Below, piece by piece: positions 1 to 8,647 of a stretch of DNA of 13,893 bases. A model generated the notes under the pieces. The model was not told the origin of the DNA and did no database searches. It saw nothing but the letters and a program-made list of their open reading frames with translations. The position numbers were made by a program, and so were the translations under genes. Source of the DNA: Gammaproteobacteria bacterium (GTDB taxonomy: Bacteria > Pseudomonadota > Gammaproteobacteria > J044); the NCBI GenBank assembly GCA_003696465.1, contig RFHG01000427.1:1-13893 (forward strand), in the 5' to 3' direction. Numbering within the stretch: the first letter of the stretch is position 1; each line of letters begins with the position of its first letter.

Positions 1-1655
1 AGCAGCAGGATGCCCAGCGCCAGCCATTGCCAGATCCGGGCCAGCCATTGCAGGCGCCCGGCCGGCAGTACCCGTGCCAGCCCGGCCGCGGCCAGCAGGT
101 GCAGCCAGGCATAGTGCGGCGCCCCGGGTTCGTGCCAGGCCAGACCGAGCGCAAGCAGGGCCACGAGCCCCCAGGCCGGGCCGAACAGGCGCAGGCAGGC
201 CACGGCGGTGATGAGGACCAGGAACAGGTCGAGCAGGGTCCAGCGTTGCAGCCAGGCACCTGACACCGGTTCGGTACCGCGCGTGGCCAGCAGACGCCAG
301 CCGGGTGGCAGGTTGAGCGTGGCCGAGACCCGGTCCATGCGCGTGTTCCAGCCGTTGGCGGGCAGTGCTGCCGTGTCCTCCTCGATGCGGCTGACAGCCA
401 TCAGCGCGAGTTTGCCCTCGCGCAGTTCGATACCGGCGGCAGGCTCTTCGGGCAGGCGGGTGATGAGCCGGTCCCGGCCGTTTGCACTGGCGCGCCCGAG
501 TAGCAGCGGCGGCATCTGCTGCAGGCGCCAGGAACGCTGCAGTTGGCCTTCCATCTGATCGACCACGGTCCAGCCGGAGCCATGGATATCCGGCCACAGG
601 CTGCGCCGCAGCTCCAGCTGATCGGGGCGGTCTTCCGGCGAGAGTCGCCGCAGCTCGACCAGTTCGAGCCGGGTCTTGCCCGGGATCATTCGGCGTGTCG
701 GCAGTTTCTGCCATGCGGGCGGCAGCTCGGTCTGCGTGGGATCGACCCGCTCACCGCCGCCGAGCTCCGCCTCGCGGTAGTGCCCGCTGTCGAGGCTCCA
801 CAGCTCCTCCTGCGGCCAGGGTGCGGTTGCCGCAGGCAGGGCCAGTGTCCTGACCGGGCCGGTCGAGCGGGCCAGCAGGGTGATCTGCCAGATACCGGGC
901 CGCAGCTGCAGGCGCAGCTGGCCGTCGGCCTCGAGCCGGGCCGGCAGGCTGGAGTGCAATCGGTAGGGCGTAAAGCCCTCGGGCAGGACCAGCGGCAGGC
1001 GGGCCTCGCGTGGCTGGCCGCTCACACGCAGGTGAATGCGGGTCTCGATGCGCACGGGGATGCGGTCGTCGATGCGCCGAAAGACCTGCAGAAACACGCG
1101 GTCGGCCTCGGGCCGGGCGGCTCGACTCCGGGTGGGTCCGAGCCACAGCAGGCCGTTTGCATCTCGCCGGTAGGCGGGGACTTCGTGGCCATCGATGCGC
1201 AGCCTGAGCAGGCCGATGGCCGGGGACAGGGGCAGCCGGCCCGGCAGGGCGTGCCACTGGAAGCGCCCCTCGATCCGATGCGTGCCGGCCGGCAGGTGGA
1301 CTGCAGGATGGCCGGAGGCCGGCACCACCGGCACCGGTTTGCCGTCGACGCGGACCTGCTGCGGCCACAGCCCCTCGCCGCCGGGCAGCGGGACCGGGCC
1401 GGACTCGTAGACCTGCCAGCGCTGACTGAAGCGCCCGCCCCGTGCGTCGAGTTCCAGCTCGAGTACGCCCGGCCACTGGCAGCTCACGGGTTCGGCCCGC
1501 TCCGGCGGGTGGGGGCAGTGCCAGCCCTGCACATCATGCAGCACCCAGTCCTGCCAGGGCTGCAGGGCGGGCGGGATGTCTCCGCCCGTGTTCGATGCCG
1601 CCGCCGGCAGGCCGAACAGGCAGAGCAGAATCAGGAGCCAGCGAGCGTGCATCAT
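1..1655 (-). CDS. Large secreted/membrane protein of unknown function, C-terminus beyond window
   Basis: An uninterrupted frame of 551 codons runs from an ATG at 1655 off the left edge, so the C-terminus is missing. The start is supported by GAGGGA about six bases upstream; a second ATG follows immediately. Residues 1-21 look like a signal peptide (basic start, Leu-rich core, Ala-Ala-Ala-Ser end). Residues about 30-465 are a soluble, beta-rich, Trp/Pro/Arg-rich region, probably periplasmic. From about residue 472 hydrophobic segments begin (about 473-490, 494-508, 514-530, 543 onward), separated by a short loop with WHEPGAPHY at 507-515. The visible part is therefore a large extracytoplasmic domain followed by a multi-pass membrane region. 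It lies 28 bases after the MlaC-like gene and is probably cotranscribed. I do not recognise a named family. Gene reality is near certain from frame length; function is unknown. Confidence 0.85.
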   Translation of the reverse strand, partial: MMHARWLLILLCLFGLPAAASNTGGDIPPALQPWQDWVLHDVQGWHCPHPPERAEPVSCQWPGVLELELDARGGRFSQRWQVYESGPVPLPGGEGLWPQQVRVDGKPVPVVPASGHPAVHLPAGTHRIEGRFQWHALPGRLPLSPAIGLLRLRIDGHEVPAYRRDANGLLWLGPTRSRAARPEADRVFLQVFRRIDDRIPVRIETRIHLRVSGQPREARLPLVLPEGFTPYRLHSSLPARLEADGQLRLQLRPGIWQITLLARSTGPVRTLALPAATAPWPQEELWSLDSGHYREAELGGGERVDPTQTELPPAWQKLPTRRMIPGKTRLELVELRRLSPEDRPDQLELRRSLWPDIHGSGWTVVDQMEGQLQRSWRLQQMPPLLLGRASANGRDRLITRLPEEPAAGIELREGKLALMAVSRIEEDTAALPANGWNTRMDRVSATLNLPPGWRLLATRGTEPVSGAWLQRWTLLDLFLVLITAVACLRLFGPAWGLVALLALGLAWHEPGAPHYAWLHLLAAAGLARVLPAGRLQWLARIWQWLALGILL

Positions 1656-1683
1656 GTCCGTTCCCTCGGTTTTGGGGTGGTGC

Positions 1684-2322
1684 TCAGTCGAGCAGGATCT
1701 GCGGGCCGTAGCGGCGGATCTGCTCCATCACATAGCGCCGGTAGTAGAGCACCGCACTCTGGCCGTTGTAGGAGGCATCGTAGATCTTCCAGCCATCCGG
1801 GGTGCGGGCAAAGCGGAATACCAGCCGGATCGGATAGCCCCGCCAGGGTAGCACGCGGGCGGCCACCTCGACCTCGTCCGCGCCGCGCCGGCGCGGGGGA
1901 AGGAAGTCGATGCGCGGCTGCGGGTCGGCATAGGCACCCAGGTTGCGGCTCAGGGCGGAGAAGAACATGTTCGACAGGCGCCGGCGGAAGCGCGCCTTTT
2001 GGGTCTCGTCGAGCTGGTCATAGAAGCGCCCGCCCACCAGCCGGGCCATGCGGTCGAAGTCGAAGAAGGGGGCGATCTGCTCGTTGAGGAAGGCGGTCAG
2101 GACCTGGGGGTCGCGAAGCCCCTTCTGGGCCACGAACATCTGCAGCCGGGCGATGCCGTCTTCCAGCAGCTGCGCGGGATTGTTGCTGCGGTAGTCGGGC
2201 AGCGGCCGGTAATAGCCGGGGGGCGGGGGCGGAGTCTGCACGGTGTCTTCGGGCTGGGCCACAGAGAGACCCGGTACCAGCAGCAGGGTGGCCAGAAAGC
2301 TCAGTCTTTGCATGCGTCTCAT
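1684..2322 (-). CDS. MlaC/Ttg2D-family periplasmic phospholipid-binding protein (orphan)
   Basis: The 212-residue product has a signal peptide (MRRMQRL, hydrophobic core to about residue 18, likely cleavage after SVA at 20-22), then a Pro-rich linker at 30-36. The mature part matches the MlaC/toluene-tolerance Ttg2D fold: FFDFDRMARLVGGRFY at 86-101, the region after DETQKARF at 105-112, and the C-terminal WKIYDASYNG at 178-187. Family members shuttle phospholipid between outer and inner membrane complexes. I chose the ATG at 2322 over 2337 because GGAGGA stands exactly seven bases before it, and because it gives a normal basic signal-peptide start. No mlaF, E, D or B lies beside it, so it is an orphan or specialised paralogue. 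It sits 47 bases after the fructosamine-kinase gene and just before the large membrane protein, which is its plausible partner (inference). Confidence 0.85.
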   Translation of the reverse strand: MRRMQRLSFLATLLLVPGLSVAQPEDTVQTPPPPPGYYRPLPDYRSNNPAQLLEDGIARLQMFVAQKGLRDPQVLTAFLNEQIAPFFDFDRMARLVGGRFYDQLDETQKARFRRRLSNMFFSALSRNLGAYADPQPRIDFLPPRRRGADEVEVAARVLPWRGYPIRLVFRFARTPDGWKIYDASYNGQSAVLYYRRYVMEQIRRYGPQILLD

Positions 2323-2329
2323 TCGTTGT

Positions 2330-2335
2330 TCCTCC
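2330..2335 (-). promoter_or_regulatory. Shine-Dalgarno site deciding the mlaC-like start
   Basis: On the minus strand GGAGGA is followed by seven bases and ATG at 2322. It overlaps the upstream in-frame ATG at 2337, which has no Shine-Dalgarno of its own, so the shorter start is preferred. Confidence 0.75.
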
Positions 2336-2369
2336 ATGGGCGTGGCAGGGGGTGTGGAGTACCTGGTCT

Positions 2370-3245
2370 TCAGGCGCCGGCCTCGGTCAGCAACTGGCGG
2401 ATCATGTTGTCGGCCTGGCTCTCGTAGCCGCCACCGAACAGGTTGTAGTGATTGAGGATGTGGTACAGATTGTACAGGGTGCGCCGGGTCGGGTAGTCGG
2501 GAGAGATCGGGCGCACGCTCCGGTAGGCGGCAAAGAAGGGCTCGCCAAAACCCCCGAACAGTTCGGTCATGGCCAGGTCGGCCTCGGCATCGCCGTAGTA
2601 GACGGCCGGGTCGAAGATGGCGGGGTCACCGTTGGCCAGCCCGCCCACGTTGCCGCGCCACAGGTCGCCGTGCAACAGGCTGGCCGGGGGCATGTGGTCG
2701 AAGAATCCGGGCAGGGCCTCGAGCAGGCGTTCGCCGGCCTCGACCGTGCTCGGGTCCAGCCCCCGGCTGCGGGCCAGCTGGAGCTGGAAGCCGAGTCGGC
2801 GTTCGCGCAGAAAGTCGACCCAGTTGTCCATCCAGCTGTTGGGCTGCGGGGTGCTGCCGATGGTGTTGTCGCGGTGCCAGCCGTAGTGCGGCGCGGTGGT
2901 ATTGTGCATGTGCGCCAGCTGCTCGCCGAAACGGGCGGCATCGGGGCTGCCGGCCAGCGGCAGGGCCTCCATCACGATCCAGGCATTGCGCCCGCTGACC
3001 CCGGTGGCCAGGGGTTCGGGTACGCGAATGGCATCGGCCTTGCGCAGTTCGTGCAGGCCCTCGGCCTCGGCCTCGAACATCTCCAGCGACGAGGCGGTAT
3101 TGGCCTTGACGAAGAACTGGCGTTCCCCGTCGTCCAGCAGCCAGGCCTCGTTGATGCACCCGCCTCCACGATTCGAGACCTGCAGGGAGCCCGGTGCCCT
3201 GCCGGTGGCACGTTCGATGGCCGCTGCAATGTCCTGCCAGTTCAT
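2370..3245 (-). CDS. Fructosamine kinase family protein (YniA-like)
   Basis: The 291 residues match the fructosamine/ketosamine-3-kinase family in length and motifs. GGGCINEA at 27-34 is the nucleotide-loop region and Lys47 lies in FFVKA. HGDLWRGN at 192-199 is the catalytic loop with Asp194. FDPAVYYGDAEADLAM at 211-226 carries the metal-binding Asp212 and the family's YGD signature. Family members phosphorylate sugar-amine adducts on proteins or small molecules, which destabilises them and so deglycates; some bacterial members prefer ribulosamines or erythrulosamines. The enzyme should be cytoplasmic. It lies 31 bases after rluE and 47 before the mlaC-like gene. The start at 3245 lacks a strong Shine-Dalgarno but gives the usual family N-terminus. 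Family assignment is firm; the exact substrate cannot be read from sequence. Confidence 0.93.
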   Translation of the reverse strand: MNWQDIAAAIERATGRAPGSLQVSNRGGGCINEAWLLDDGERQFFVKANTASSLEMFEAEAEGLHELRKADAIRVPEPLATGVSGRNAWIVMEALPLAGSPDAARFGEQLAHMHNTTAPHYGWHRDNTIGSTPQPNSWMDNWVDFLRERRLGFQLQLARSRGLDPSTVEAGERLLEALPGFFDHMPPASLLHGDLWRGNVGGLANGDPAIFDPAVYYGDAEADLAMTELFGGFGEPFFAAYRSVRPISPDYPTRRTLYNLYHILNHYNLFGGGYESQADNMIRQLLTEAGA

Positions 3246-3276
3246 GCGGCCATTGTGGGTGGATGGCTGCAGCAGG

Positions 3277-3831
3277 TCAACCGCGATCCGGAAGCTCGAT
3301 CACTTGCCACTCGCCCGGGGCCAGGCCATGCACCGTCCAGGAACCCACCCGGTGGCGGATCAGGCGCAGGGTCGGATGGCCGACGGCGGCGGTCATGCGG
3401 CGCACCTGACGGTTGCGGCCCTCGCTGATGACCAGTTCGAGCCAGCTGGTGGGGATGGACTTGCGCCGGCGCACGGGCGGGTCGCGTGGCCACAGCCCGG
3501 GTGGCTCGTCAATGCGGCGCACGCGGGCCGGCCGGGTCCGTCCGTCCCGGAGCTCCACGCCCTCGTGCAGGGTCTGCAGGGCCTGATCATCCGGCTCGCC
3601 CTCGACCTGAACCCAGTAGGCCTTGTCCATCTTGCGCTGCGGGTGACTGATGCGATGTTGCCACCATCCGCTGTCGGTGAGCAGCAGCAGCCCCTCGCTG
3701 TCGCGATCGAGGCGGCCGGCGGGGTAGAAGCCGGGCAGGTCGATCCAGTCAGCCAGGGTGGGGCGCCCGGCCTCGTCGGTGAACTGGCTGAGCACGCCCA
3801 TCGGCTTGTTGAACAGGATCAGGCGGGCCAC
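3277..3831 (-). CDS. rluE: 23S rRNA pseudouridine synthase, RluE type
   Basis: A 184-residue RsuA/RluB-E-family pseudouridine synthase. GRLDRDSEGLLLLT at 39-52 holds the catalytic Asp42, and EGRNRQVRRM at 137-146 is the second conserved block. There is no N-terminal S4 RNA-binding domain; this short form is typical of RluE, which modifies U2457 of 23S rRNA in E. coli. It begins at a GTG at 3831, three bases after the stop of the GGDEF/EAL gene and with no clear Shine-Dalgarno, so translation is probably coupled to that gene. MARLILFNKPMG is the normal family start. RluE over RluB or RluF is judged on size and the missing S4 domain; position specificity is inferred. Confidence 0.9.
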   Translation of the reverse strand: MARLILFNKPMGVLSQFTDEAGRPTLADWIDLPGFYPAGRLDRDSEGLLLLTDSGWWQHRISHPQRKMDKAYWVQVEGEPDDQALQTLHEGVELRDGRTRPARVRRIDEPPGLWPRDPPVRRRKSIPTSWLELVISEGRNRQVRRMTAAVGHPTLRLIRHRVGSWTVHGLAPGEWQVIELPDRG

Positions 3832-3834
3832 GCC

Positions 3835-6576
3835 TCAGCTGCCGAGTTCACGCCGGCGCATGTCCTGGGCCGGATCGATCTCTTCCAGGGCGCGGGGGCG
3901 GCCGATGTGCCAGCCCTGCGCATAATCAATGCCGATCACGGCGAGCCGGTCGCGGGTGGCCTCGTCCTCGACGAATTCGGCAATGCTGTGCACGCCCAGG
4001 GTGTGGGCGATGTCGCGGATGGCATGCACGATGGTGGCGTCCATGCGGTCGGTCGTGATGTCGTGCACGAACTGGCCGTCGATCTTGAGGAAATCGAGCG
4101 GCAGCTGCTTGAGATAGGCAAACGAACTGAGGCCGGAGCCGAAGTCGTCGAGCGCGAATCGGGCGCCGGCCTGGCGCAGGCGGGTGACCAGTGTCATGGC
4201 CTCGTTGAAGTTGGTGATGGCGGCGGTTTCCGTGATTTCGAAGCACAAGCGGCTGCACCTCACGCCATGTTCCTGCACGCGGGCAATGATGTAGTCGGCC
4301 ATGTCCGGATCGCCGAGCGACTGTCCGGAGAGGTTGATACTGAACAGGTCGGTCAGGGTCTCGGGCTGGCGGGCAATCCAGGCGAGCGCATGGTCGATGA
4401 CCCAGCGGTCGATCTCCTTCATCAGGTCGTAACGCTCGGCGGCCGGGATGAAGGAGCCGGGCGCGCTTTCTCCGTCCCCCTCCTTGCACATGCGAACGAG
4501 GAATTCGTGCAGCCAGGGCAGGCGCGGGTCGAGGATGGATTCGATGGGCTGCAGATAGAGGGCAAAGCGGTCCTCGCTCAACGCGCTGCGGATCTCCGGC
4601 AGCCACTGCATCTGCCCGTGTCGTTCACGCAGGGTCCGGTCTTCCGTGCTGAACAGGTAGACATTGTCGCGGCCGCGTTCCTTGGCGGCATAGCAGGCGA
4701 TGTCGGCCGCGGTCAGCAGGTCGGTCAGGGTCCCGGTTTTCGGTGTGATGGGCACCACGCCGATGCTGGCACGCAACTCGAACAGCTTGCCCTGCCAGCG
4801 GAAGCGGTACTCGCGCACCGTCTCGCGCAGCCGTTCGGCCACCTCGCGGGCCTGTTCCACCGGGCAGTTGGGCAACAGCACGCCAAACTCGTCGCCGCCC
4901 AGGCGGGCCAGCACATCGTGCTCGCGCAGTTGCTGGTGCAGGATGCCGGCTACCTGGCGCAGGACCTGGTCGCCGGCCACATGTCCACAGGTGTCGTTGA
5001 TGAGCTTGAACTGGTCGAGATCGATGTAGCAGAGCATGTGCTGGCGGCCCTGCTCGCGGGCGCTGTGCAGGGCGGAGGCCAGCTCATGCTCGAAGGCGTG
5101 GCGGTTGAGCAGACCGGTGAGCGCGTCGTGGGTGGCCTGATAGGTGAGGCGACGGGTGAGGTCGCGCTCGGTGCTCACGTCACGCAGTACCAGCACGAAA
5201 CCAGCGGCATTGCCGAAAGGGTCGGTATAGTCGCTGACCGTGACATGCACGGCAAGCTGCGTTCCGTCGGCGCGCTTCAGCAGCAGATCGCCCTCCTCGG
5301 CAGCAGTTCGTTCCAGCAGATCGCTGAGGTGCTCGATCGGCAGTTCCGTTTCCTCTTCAATCAGGTGAATGGCCTCGAACAGCGGATGATCGATGAGCGC
5401 CCCAATGGGGCAGCCGCACAGTTTGCCGGCGGCCGGATTGGCGGCCAGCACGCGCAGACCGATGTCGGTGGTGATGACGGCATCGGAAATGGCACGCAGG
5501 GTAATCTCGGCGCGCTTGCGTTCCTCGTCGATGCGGGCCTCGGCTGCGGCACGGGCCCGGTGAATCTGGCGATGGTTGCGCCAGGCCCAGAGCAGGGTCA
5601 GGGTCAGGATGCCGCTGAGCAGGGTCAGGGGAATGACCAGTCCCAGGGCATAGTCGCCCGGCTGCAGGTGTTCCCGCACCACCAGCCTGAGTGGCAGCCC
5701 GGGCAGGGCGATACTTTCCTCCATGCCGGTCAGCGCCGAGAGCAGATCCAGGTTGTCAGCGGCGGGAAGGGTCTCGGCCAGAGGCTGTTCGCCGGCCTCG
5801 GGGTACAGGGCGGCTTCCAGGTTGGCCTTGACCCCGCTCAGGTGTCCGAGCATGCGTTCCGGCTCAAGCACGAAGATGAGCAATCCGCGCAACTGCCGCA
5901 TGCGTTCTTCCGGTGCAGAGGGTGTCTGCAGTCCGGCGAAGGTGGGTTGCACCAGCAGCATGGGTGCCGGGTAGTCGAGGAACCACTTCGGCAGGAGACT
6001 GAGCGGGGTCGTGGATTGGGCTGCCTTGCGCGGCAGGCCGTCGAGTCCGGGCAGGGTGAGCAGATCAAGCCCGTAATAGCGGGTCATTGCCGGAGTGAGC
6101 GGCTCCATGGTGACAATGGGCAAATGGACCTTCCCTCCCTTCCATGGCACTGGCCGATGGGTCTTCGGGTCGAGTCGGCTGATGTGGAAACCGGGCAGCC
6201 CCAGCTCGTACATCTCTTCGCTCAGGTGGGAAAGGTCGTCGGCCGTGATCAGTGGCTGGAAGGTGAACAGCTCGATCCATGGCGTGGTCTCGATCAGATC
6301 CCGGGCCAGCAGTCCCAGACCACCGGCATCGAGCTGCGGATCCCGCTGGTACAGCGTCGAGAGGACAACGAGCAGACTGCGTGCGGTCTCCAGTTGCTGT
6401 TGCAGCTGGTCGGCGAGCGAATGGGCCCGGGCCTCGAAGTCGGAGCGGTGGGTACTGCGCACCACCAGGATCGAGATGGTCAGGGTCAGCAGCATGGCGG
6501 CCAGCGTGACCGTGATGAAGAGCAGGCGCTCGCGCATGCGCGGGGGGGAGGTTTCCCTTTCGCCGGACTTGGTCAT
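3835..6576 (-). CDS. Membrane CHASE-PAS-GGDEF-EAL c-di-GMP cyclase/phosphodiesterase
   Basis: The 913-residue protein has TM1 at about 18-40, a periplasmic domain at 41-305, TM2 at about 309-332 and a charged linker helix at 334-360. A PAS domain (about 361-470), GGDEF (about 475-640) and EAL (about 655-900) follow. The periplasmic part resembles CHASE, for example YELGLPGFHIS at 123-133 and MEPLTPAMTRYYGLDLL at 157-173. GGDEF at 560-564 is intact, with an RxxD inhibitory site at 551-554. The EAL signature reads EFLVR at 691-695, but Glu691, Asn748, Glu780, Asp810-Asp811, Lys831, Glu867 and Gln887 fit the catalytic set, so both cyclase and phosphodiesterase activities are possible. The start at 6576 (ATGA overlap with the binding-protein stop, GGTGA seven bases upstream) replaces a longer frame that reads back into that gene. 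CHASE is the least certain domain. Confidence 0.94.
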   Translation of the reverse strand: MTKSGERETSPPRMRERLLFITVTLAAMLLTLTISILVVRSTHRSDFEARAHSLADQLQQQLETARSLLVVLSTLYQRDPQLDAGGLGLLARDLIETTPWIELFTFQPLITADDLSHLSEEMYELGLPGFHISRLDPKTHRPVPWKGGKVHLPIVTMEPLTPAMTRYYGLDLLTLPGLDGLPRKAAQSTTPLSLLPKWFLDYPAPMLLVQPTFAGLQTPSAPEERMRQLRGLLIFVLEPERMLGHLSGVKANLEAALYPEAGEQPLAETLPAADNLDLLSALTGMEESIALPGLPLRLVVREHLQPGDYALGLVIPLTLLSGILTLTLLWAWRNHRQIHRARAAAEARIDEERKRAEITLRAISDAVITTDIGLRVLAANPAAGKLCGCPIGALIDHPLFEAIHLIEEETELPIEHLSDLLERTAAEEGDLLLKRADGTQLAVHVTVSDYTDPFGNAAGFVLVLRDVSTERDLTRRLTYQATHDALTGLLNRHAFEHELASALHSAREQGRQHMLCYIDLDQFKLINDTCGHVAGDQVLRQVAGILHQQLREHDVLARLGGDEFGVLLPNCPVEQAREVAERLRETVREYRFRWQGKLFELRASIGVVPITPKTGTLTDLLTAADIACYAAKERGRDNVYLFSTEDRTLRERHGQMQWLPEIRSALSEDRFALYLQPIESILDPRLPWLHEFLVRMCKEGDGESAPGSFIPAAERYDLMKEIDRWVIDHALAWIARQPETLTDLFSINLSGQSLGDPDMADYIIARVQEHGVRCSRLCFEITETAAITNFNEAMTLVTRLRQAGARFALDDFGSGLSSFAYLKQLPLDFLKIDGQFVHDITTDRMDATIVHAIRDIAHTLGVHSIAEFVEDEATRDRLAVIGIDYAQGWHIGRPRALEEIDPAQDMRRRELGS

Positions 6577-7550
6577 GGTACGTTCACCCGCTTGGCCTTC
6601 TCCAGCAGACGCGACGGAATCCGGATGTCGTTGGCCCGCATCAGGGCCGGATTGAACCAGACATCCCATTTGCGATTGGTGATCACGGCAATGTCGGAGG
6701 GTTTCAGCGGGGTCTCGAGCAGGGTGCGGGCGGTAAGGGCCGCCCACTCGCCCTGCTCGGAGGCCAGCTTGACCAGCCCGTAATGGGCAAAGCGCATGAT
6801 CCAGCGATAGGCCGTTACGATCAGCCGCCGGTTGTGCAGCACGATCTCCTGCTCGACGAGGGCATCGTCCCAGCCCGTGATGCCGCTGGAACTGCCGAGG
6901 ATGATGAAGTCGTAGTCCTGGGCCTCGGCCAGTGCCTGTCGCCATTCGTCCAGACTGCGCACAAGGCGACCGTCGATCCGGATGTCCAGCTGTCGGCCGA
7001 TACGCTGGTGGCGCTCCAGGTCCTTGTGGCCAGTGATGTTGTCGGTATCGATGTACAGGGCGCGACGGGCCGGCAGAACGATGCGGCTCACCTGCCGGAA
7101 CAGCGGCCGGATGGGGGCGACCTCGATCATCCCGGTGGTGTTGGGATACGGCAGTTCGTATTCGTCCATGGACCAGTTCAGGCCGCAGAACACGACCGGG
7201 ATGTCGCTGTCGCGCAGCCAGGGCATGACCACCCAGCGGATGCTGTTGTCATCGGAGGCGATGATGATGTCGGGCTTCCAGCTTTTTACCACGGCCATGA
7301 CCGCCCGCGCCCTTGCCTGCTGAAAGTCCGGCTGCGGATGACGCTTGCTGTCGAGGCGCTCCTCGCGCACCTCACACACTCCCTCGAGTCCGTGGCGAAG
7401 GCTGGCGCCGATCACGTCCGACCAGGCATAGCCCTGGTGATAGGAATTGATGTACAGGCAGCGCCTGGCACTGTCCCCGGCCCGGGCGTCGTGGAGCCAC
7501 GGCGATGAGCACAGCAGGACTAGGAACAACATGGCGGGACGCTGTAACAC
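6573..7550 (-). CDS. Periplasmic substrate-binding-like protein, sensor partner
   Basis: A 325-residue protein starting at GTG 7550, with AAAGG seven bases upstream; the later in-frame ATG at 7532 has no Shine-Dalgarno. The N-terminus (hydrophobic 6-16, then HDARA ending at 24) is a signal peptide, giving a soluble periplasmic protein. The body resembles the ABC-type substrate-binding family PF04392: YINSYHQGYAWSD at 33-45, DIIIASDDNS at 94-103, VVFCGLNW at 119-126, FIILGSSSGITGWDD at 215-229. No permease or ATPase is near, and the stop overlaps the start of the CHASE-PAS-GGDEF-EAL gene by 4 bases. A role as ligand-presenting partner of that sensor is more likely than transport (inference). 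Ligand unknown. A sigma70-like promoter lies upstream at 7604-7633. Confidence 0.85.
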   Translation of the reverse strand: MLQRPAMLFLVLLCSSPWLHDARAGDSARRCLYINSYHQGYAWSDVIGASLRHGLEGVCEVREERLDSKRHPQPDFQQARARAVMAVVKSWKPDIIIASDDNSIRWVVMPWLRDSDIPVVFCGLNWSMDEYELPYPNTTGMIEVAPIRPLFRQVSRIVLPARRALYIDTDNITGHKDLERHQRIGRQLDIRIDGRLVRSLDEWRQALAEAQDYDFIILGSSSGITGWDDALVEQEIVLHNRRLIVTAYRWIMRFAHYGLVKLASEQGEWAALTARTLLETPLKPSDIAVITNRKWDVWFNPALMRANDIRIPSRLLEKAKRVNVP

Positions 7551-7596
7551 GGACCCCCCTTTCCGGCGGTTTTCGGGGCTGCACTTCCGGCAGCAT

Positions 7597-7624
7597 GACC
7601 TCCAGCATAATGAAACCGGAGGTC
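7597..7624. promoter_or_regulatory. Inverted repeat over the -10 (candidate operator)
   Basis: Arms GACCTCC (7597-7603) and GGAGGTC (7618-7624) are perfect reverse complements separated by 14 bases. The dyad covers the -10 hexamer and the expected transcription start, a classic repressor position. A transcript beginning inside it could not form the full hairpin, so a DNA-level operator is favoured. The binding protein is unknown. Confidence 0.4.
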
Positions 7625-7633
7625 GGACGTCAA
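7604..7633 (-). promoter_or_regulatory. Sigma70-type promoter of the binding-protein/c-di-GMP operon
   Basis: On the minus strand the -35 TTGACG (7628-7633) and -10 TATGCT (7604-7609) are separated by 18 bases. Transcription would begin near 7597, giving a leader of about 47 bases before the GTG at 7550. No other hexamer pair this good is seen in the 131-base gap. Confidence 0.55.
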
Positions 7634-7645
7634 CCCCGGGTGTTC

Positions 7646-7659
7646 CCCGACATGTCGGG
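7646..7659. promoter_or_regulatory. Perfect 14-bp palindrome upstream of the -35
   Basis: CCCGACATGTCGGG is a perfect palindrome 12 bases upstream of the -35 of the binding-protein promoter and 22 bases past the stop of the sigma54 activator gene. No T-run follows on the minus strand, so it does not look like an intrinsic terminator. A dimeric regulator site is possible. Its sequence is unlike the 7597-7624 dyad. Confidence 0.4.
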
Positions 7660-7681
7660 AGGGGATAGAGTCGGGGCTGGA

Positions 7682-8620
<939 letters not shown>

Positions 8621-8627
8621 CGCGGCG

Positions 8628-8633
8628 CTCCTC
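8628..8633 (-). promoter_or_regulatory. Shine-Dalgarno site deciding the sigma54-activator start
   Basis: GAGGAG on the minus strand is followed by seven bases and ATG at 8620. The upstream in-frame ATG at 8635 overlaps this site and has no Shine-Dalgarno itself. Confidence 0.7.
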
Positions 8634-8647
8634 ATGGGTCCGGAATC

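Noticed and set aside
751..1476. 241-codon minus-strand frame
   Set aside because: It is out of frame with the longer continuous 551-codon frame from 1655, which has a signal peptide, Shine-Dalgarno and membrane segments.
543..2087. 514-codon open frame on the plus strand
   Set aside because: Antisense to the large membrane protein and the MlaC-like gene, with Gln/Arg/Gly/Pro-rich sequence and no domain.
5595..5632. Local CAGGGTCAGGGTCAGG-type repeats
   Set aside because: They encode the Leu-Thr-Leu pattern of the second membrane helix; a similar run encodes the first. No independent role is needed.
2896..6783. 1295-codon open frame on the plus strand
   Set aside because: It lies antisense to the kinase, rluE and GGDEF/EAL genes, whose motifs are unmistakable. 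Its product is low in complexity and shows no domain; long antisense frames are expected in GC-rich genes.
6577..6945. N-terminal extension of the GGDEF/EAL protein
   Set aside because: This stretch is the coding region of the binding protein read in another frame; the ATGA junction at 6573-6576 and GGTGA give the natural start.
7646..7659. Intrinsic terminator of the sigma54-activator gene
   Set aside because: The palindrome has almost no loop and no following T-run on the minus strand.
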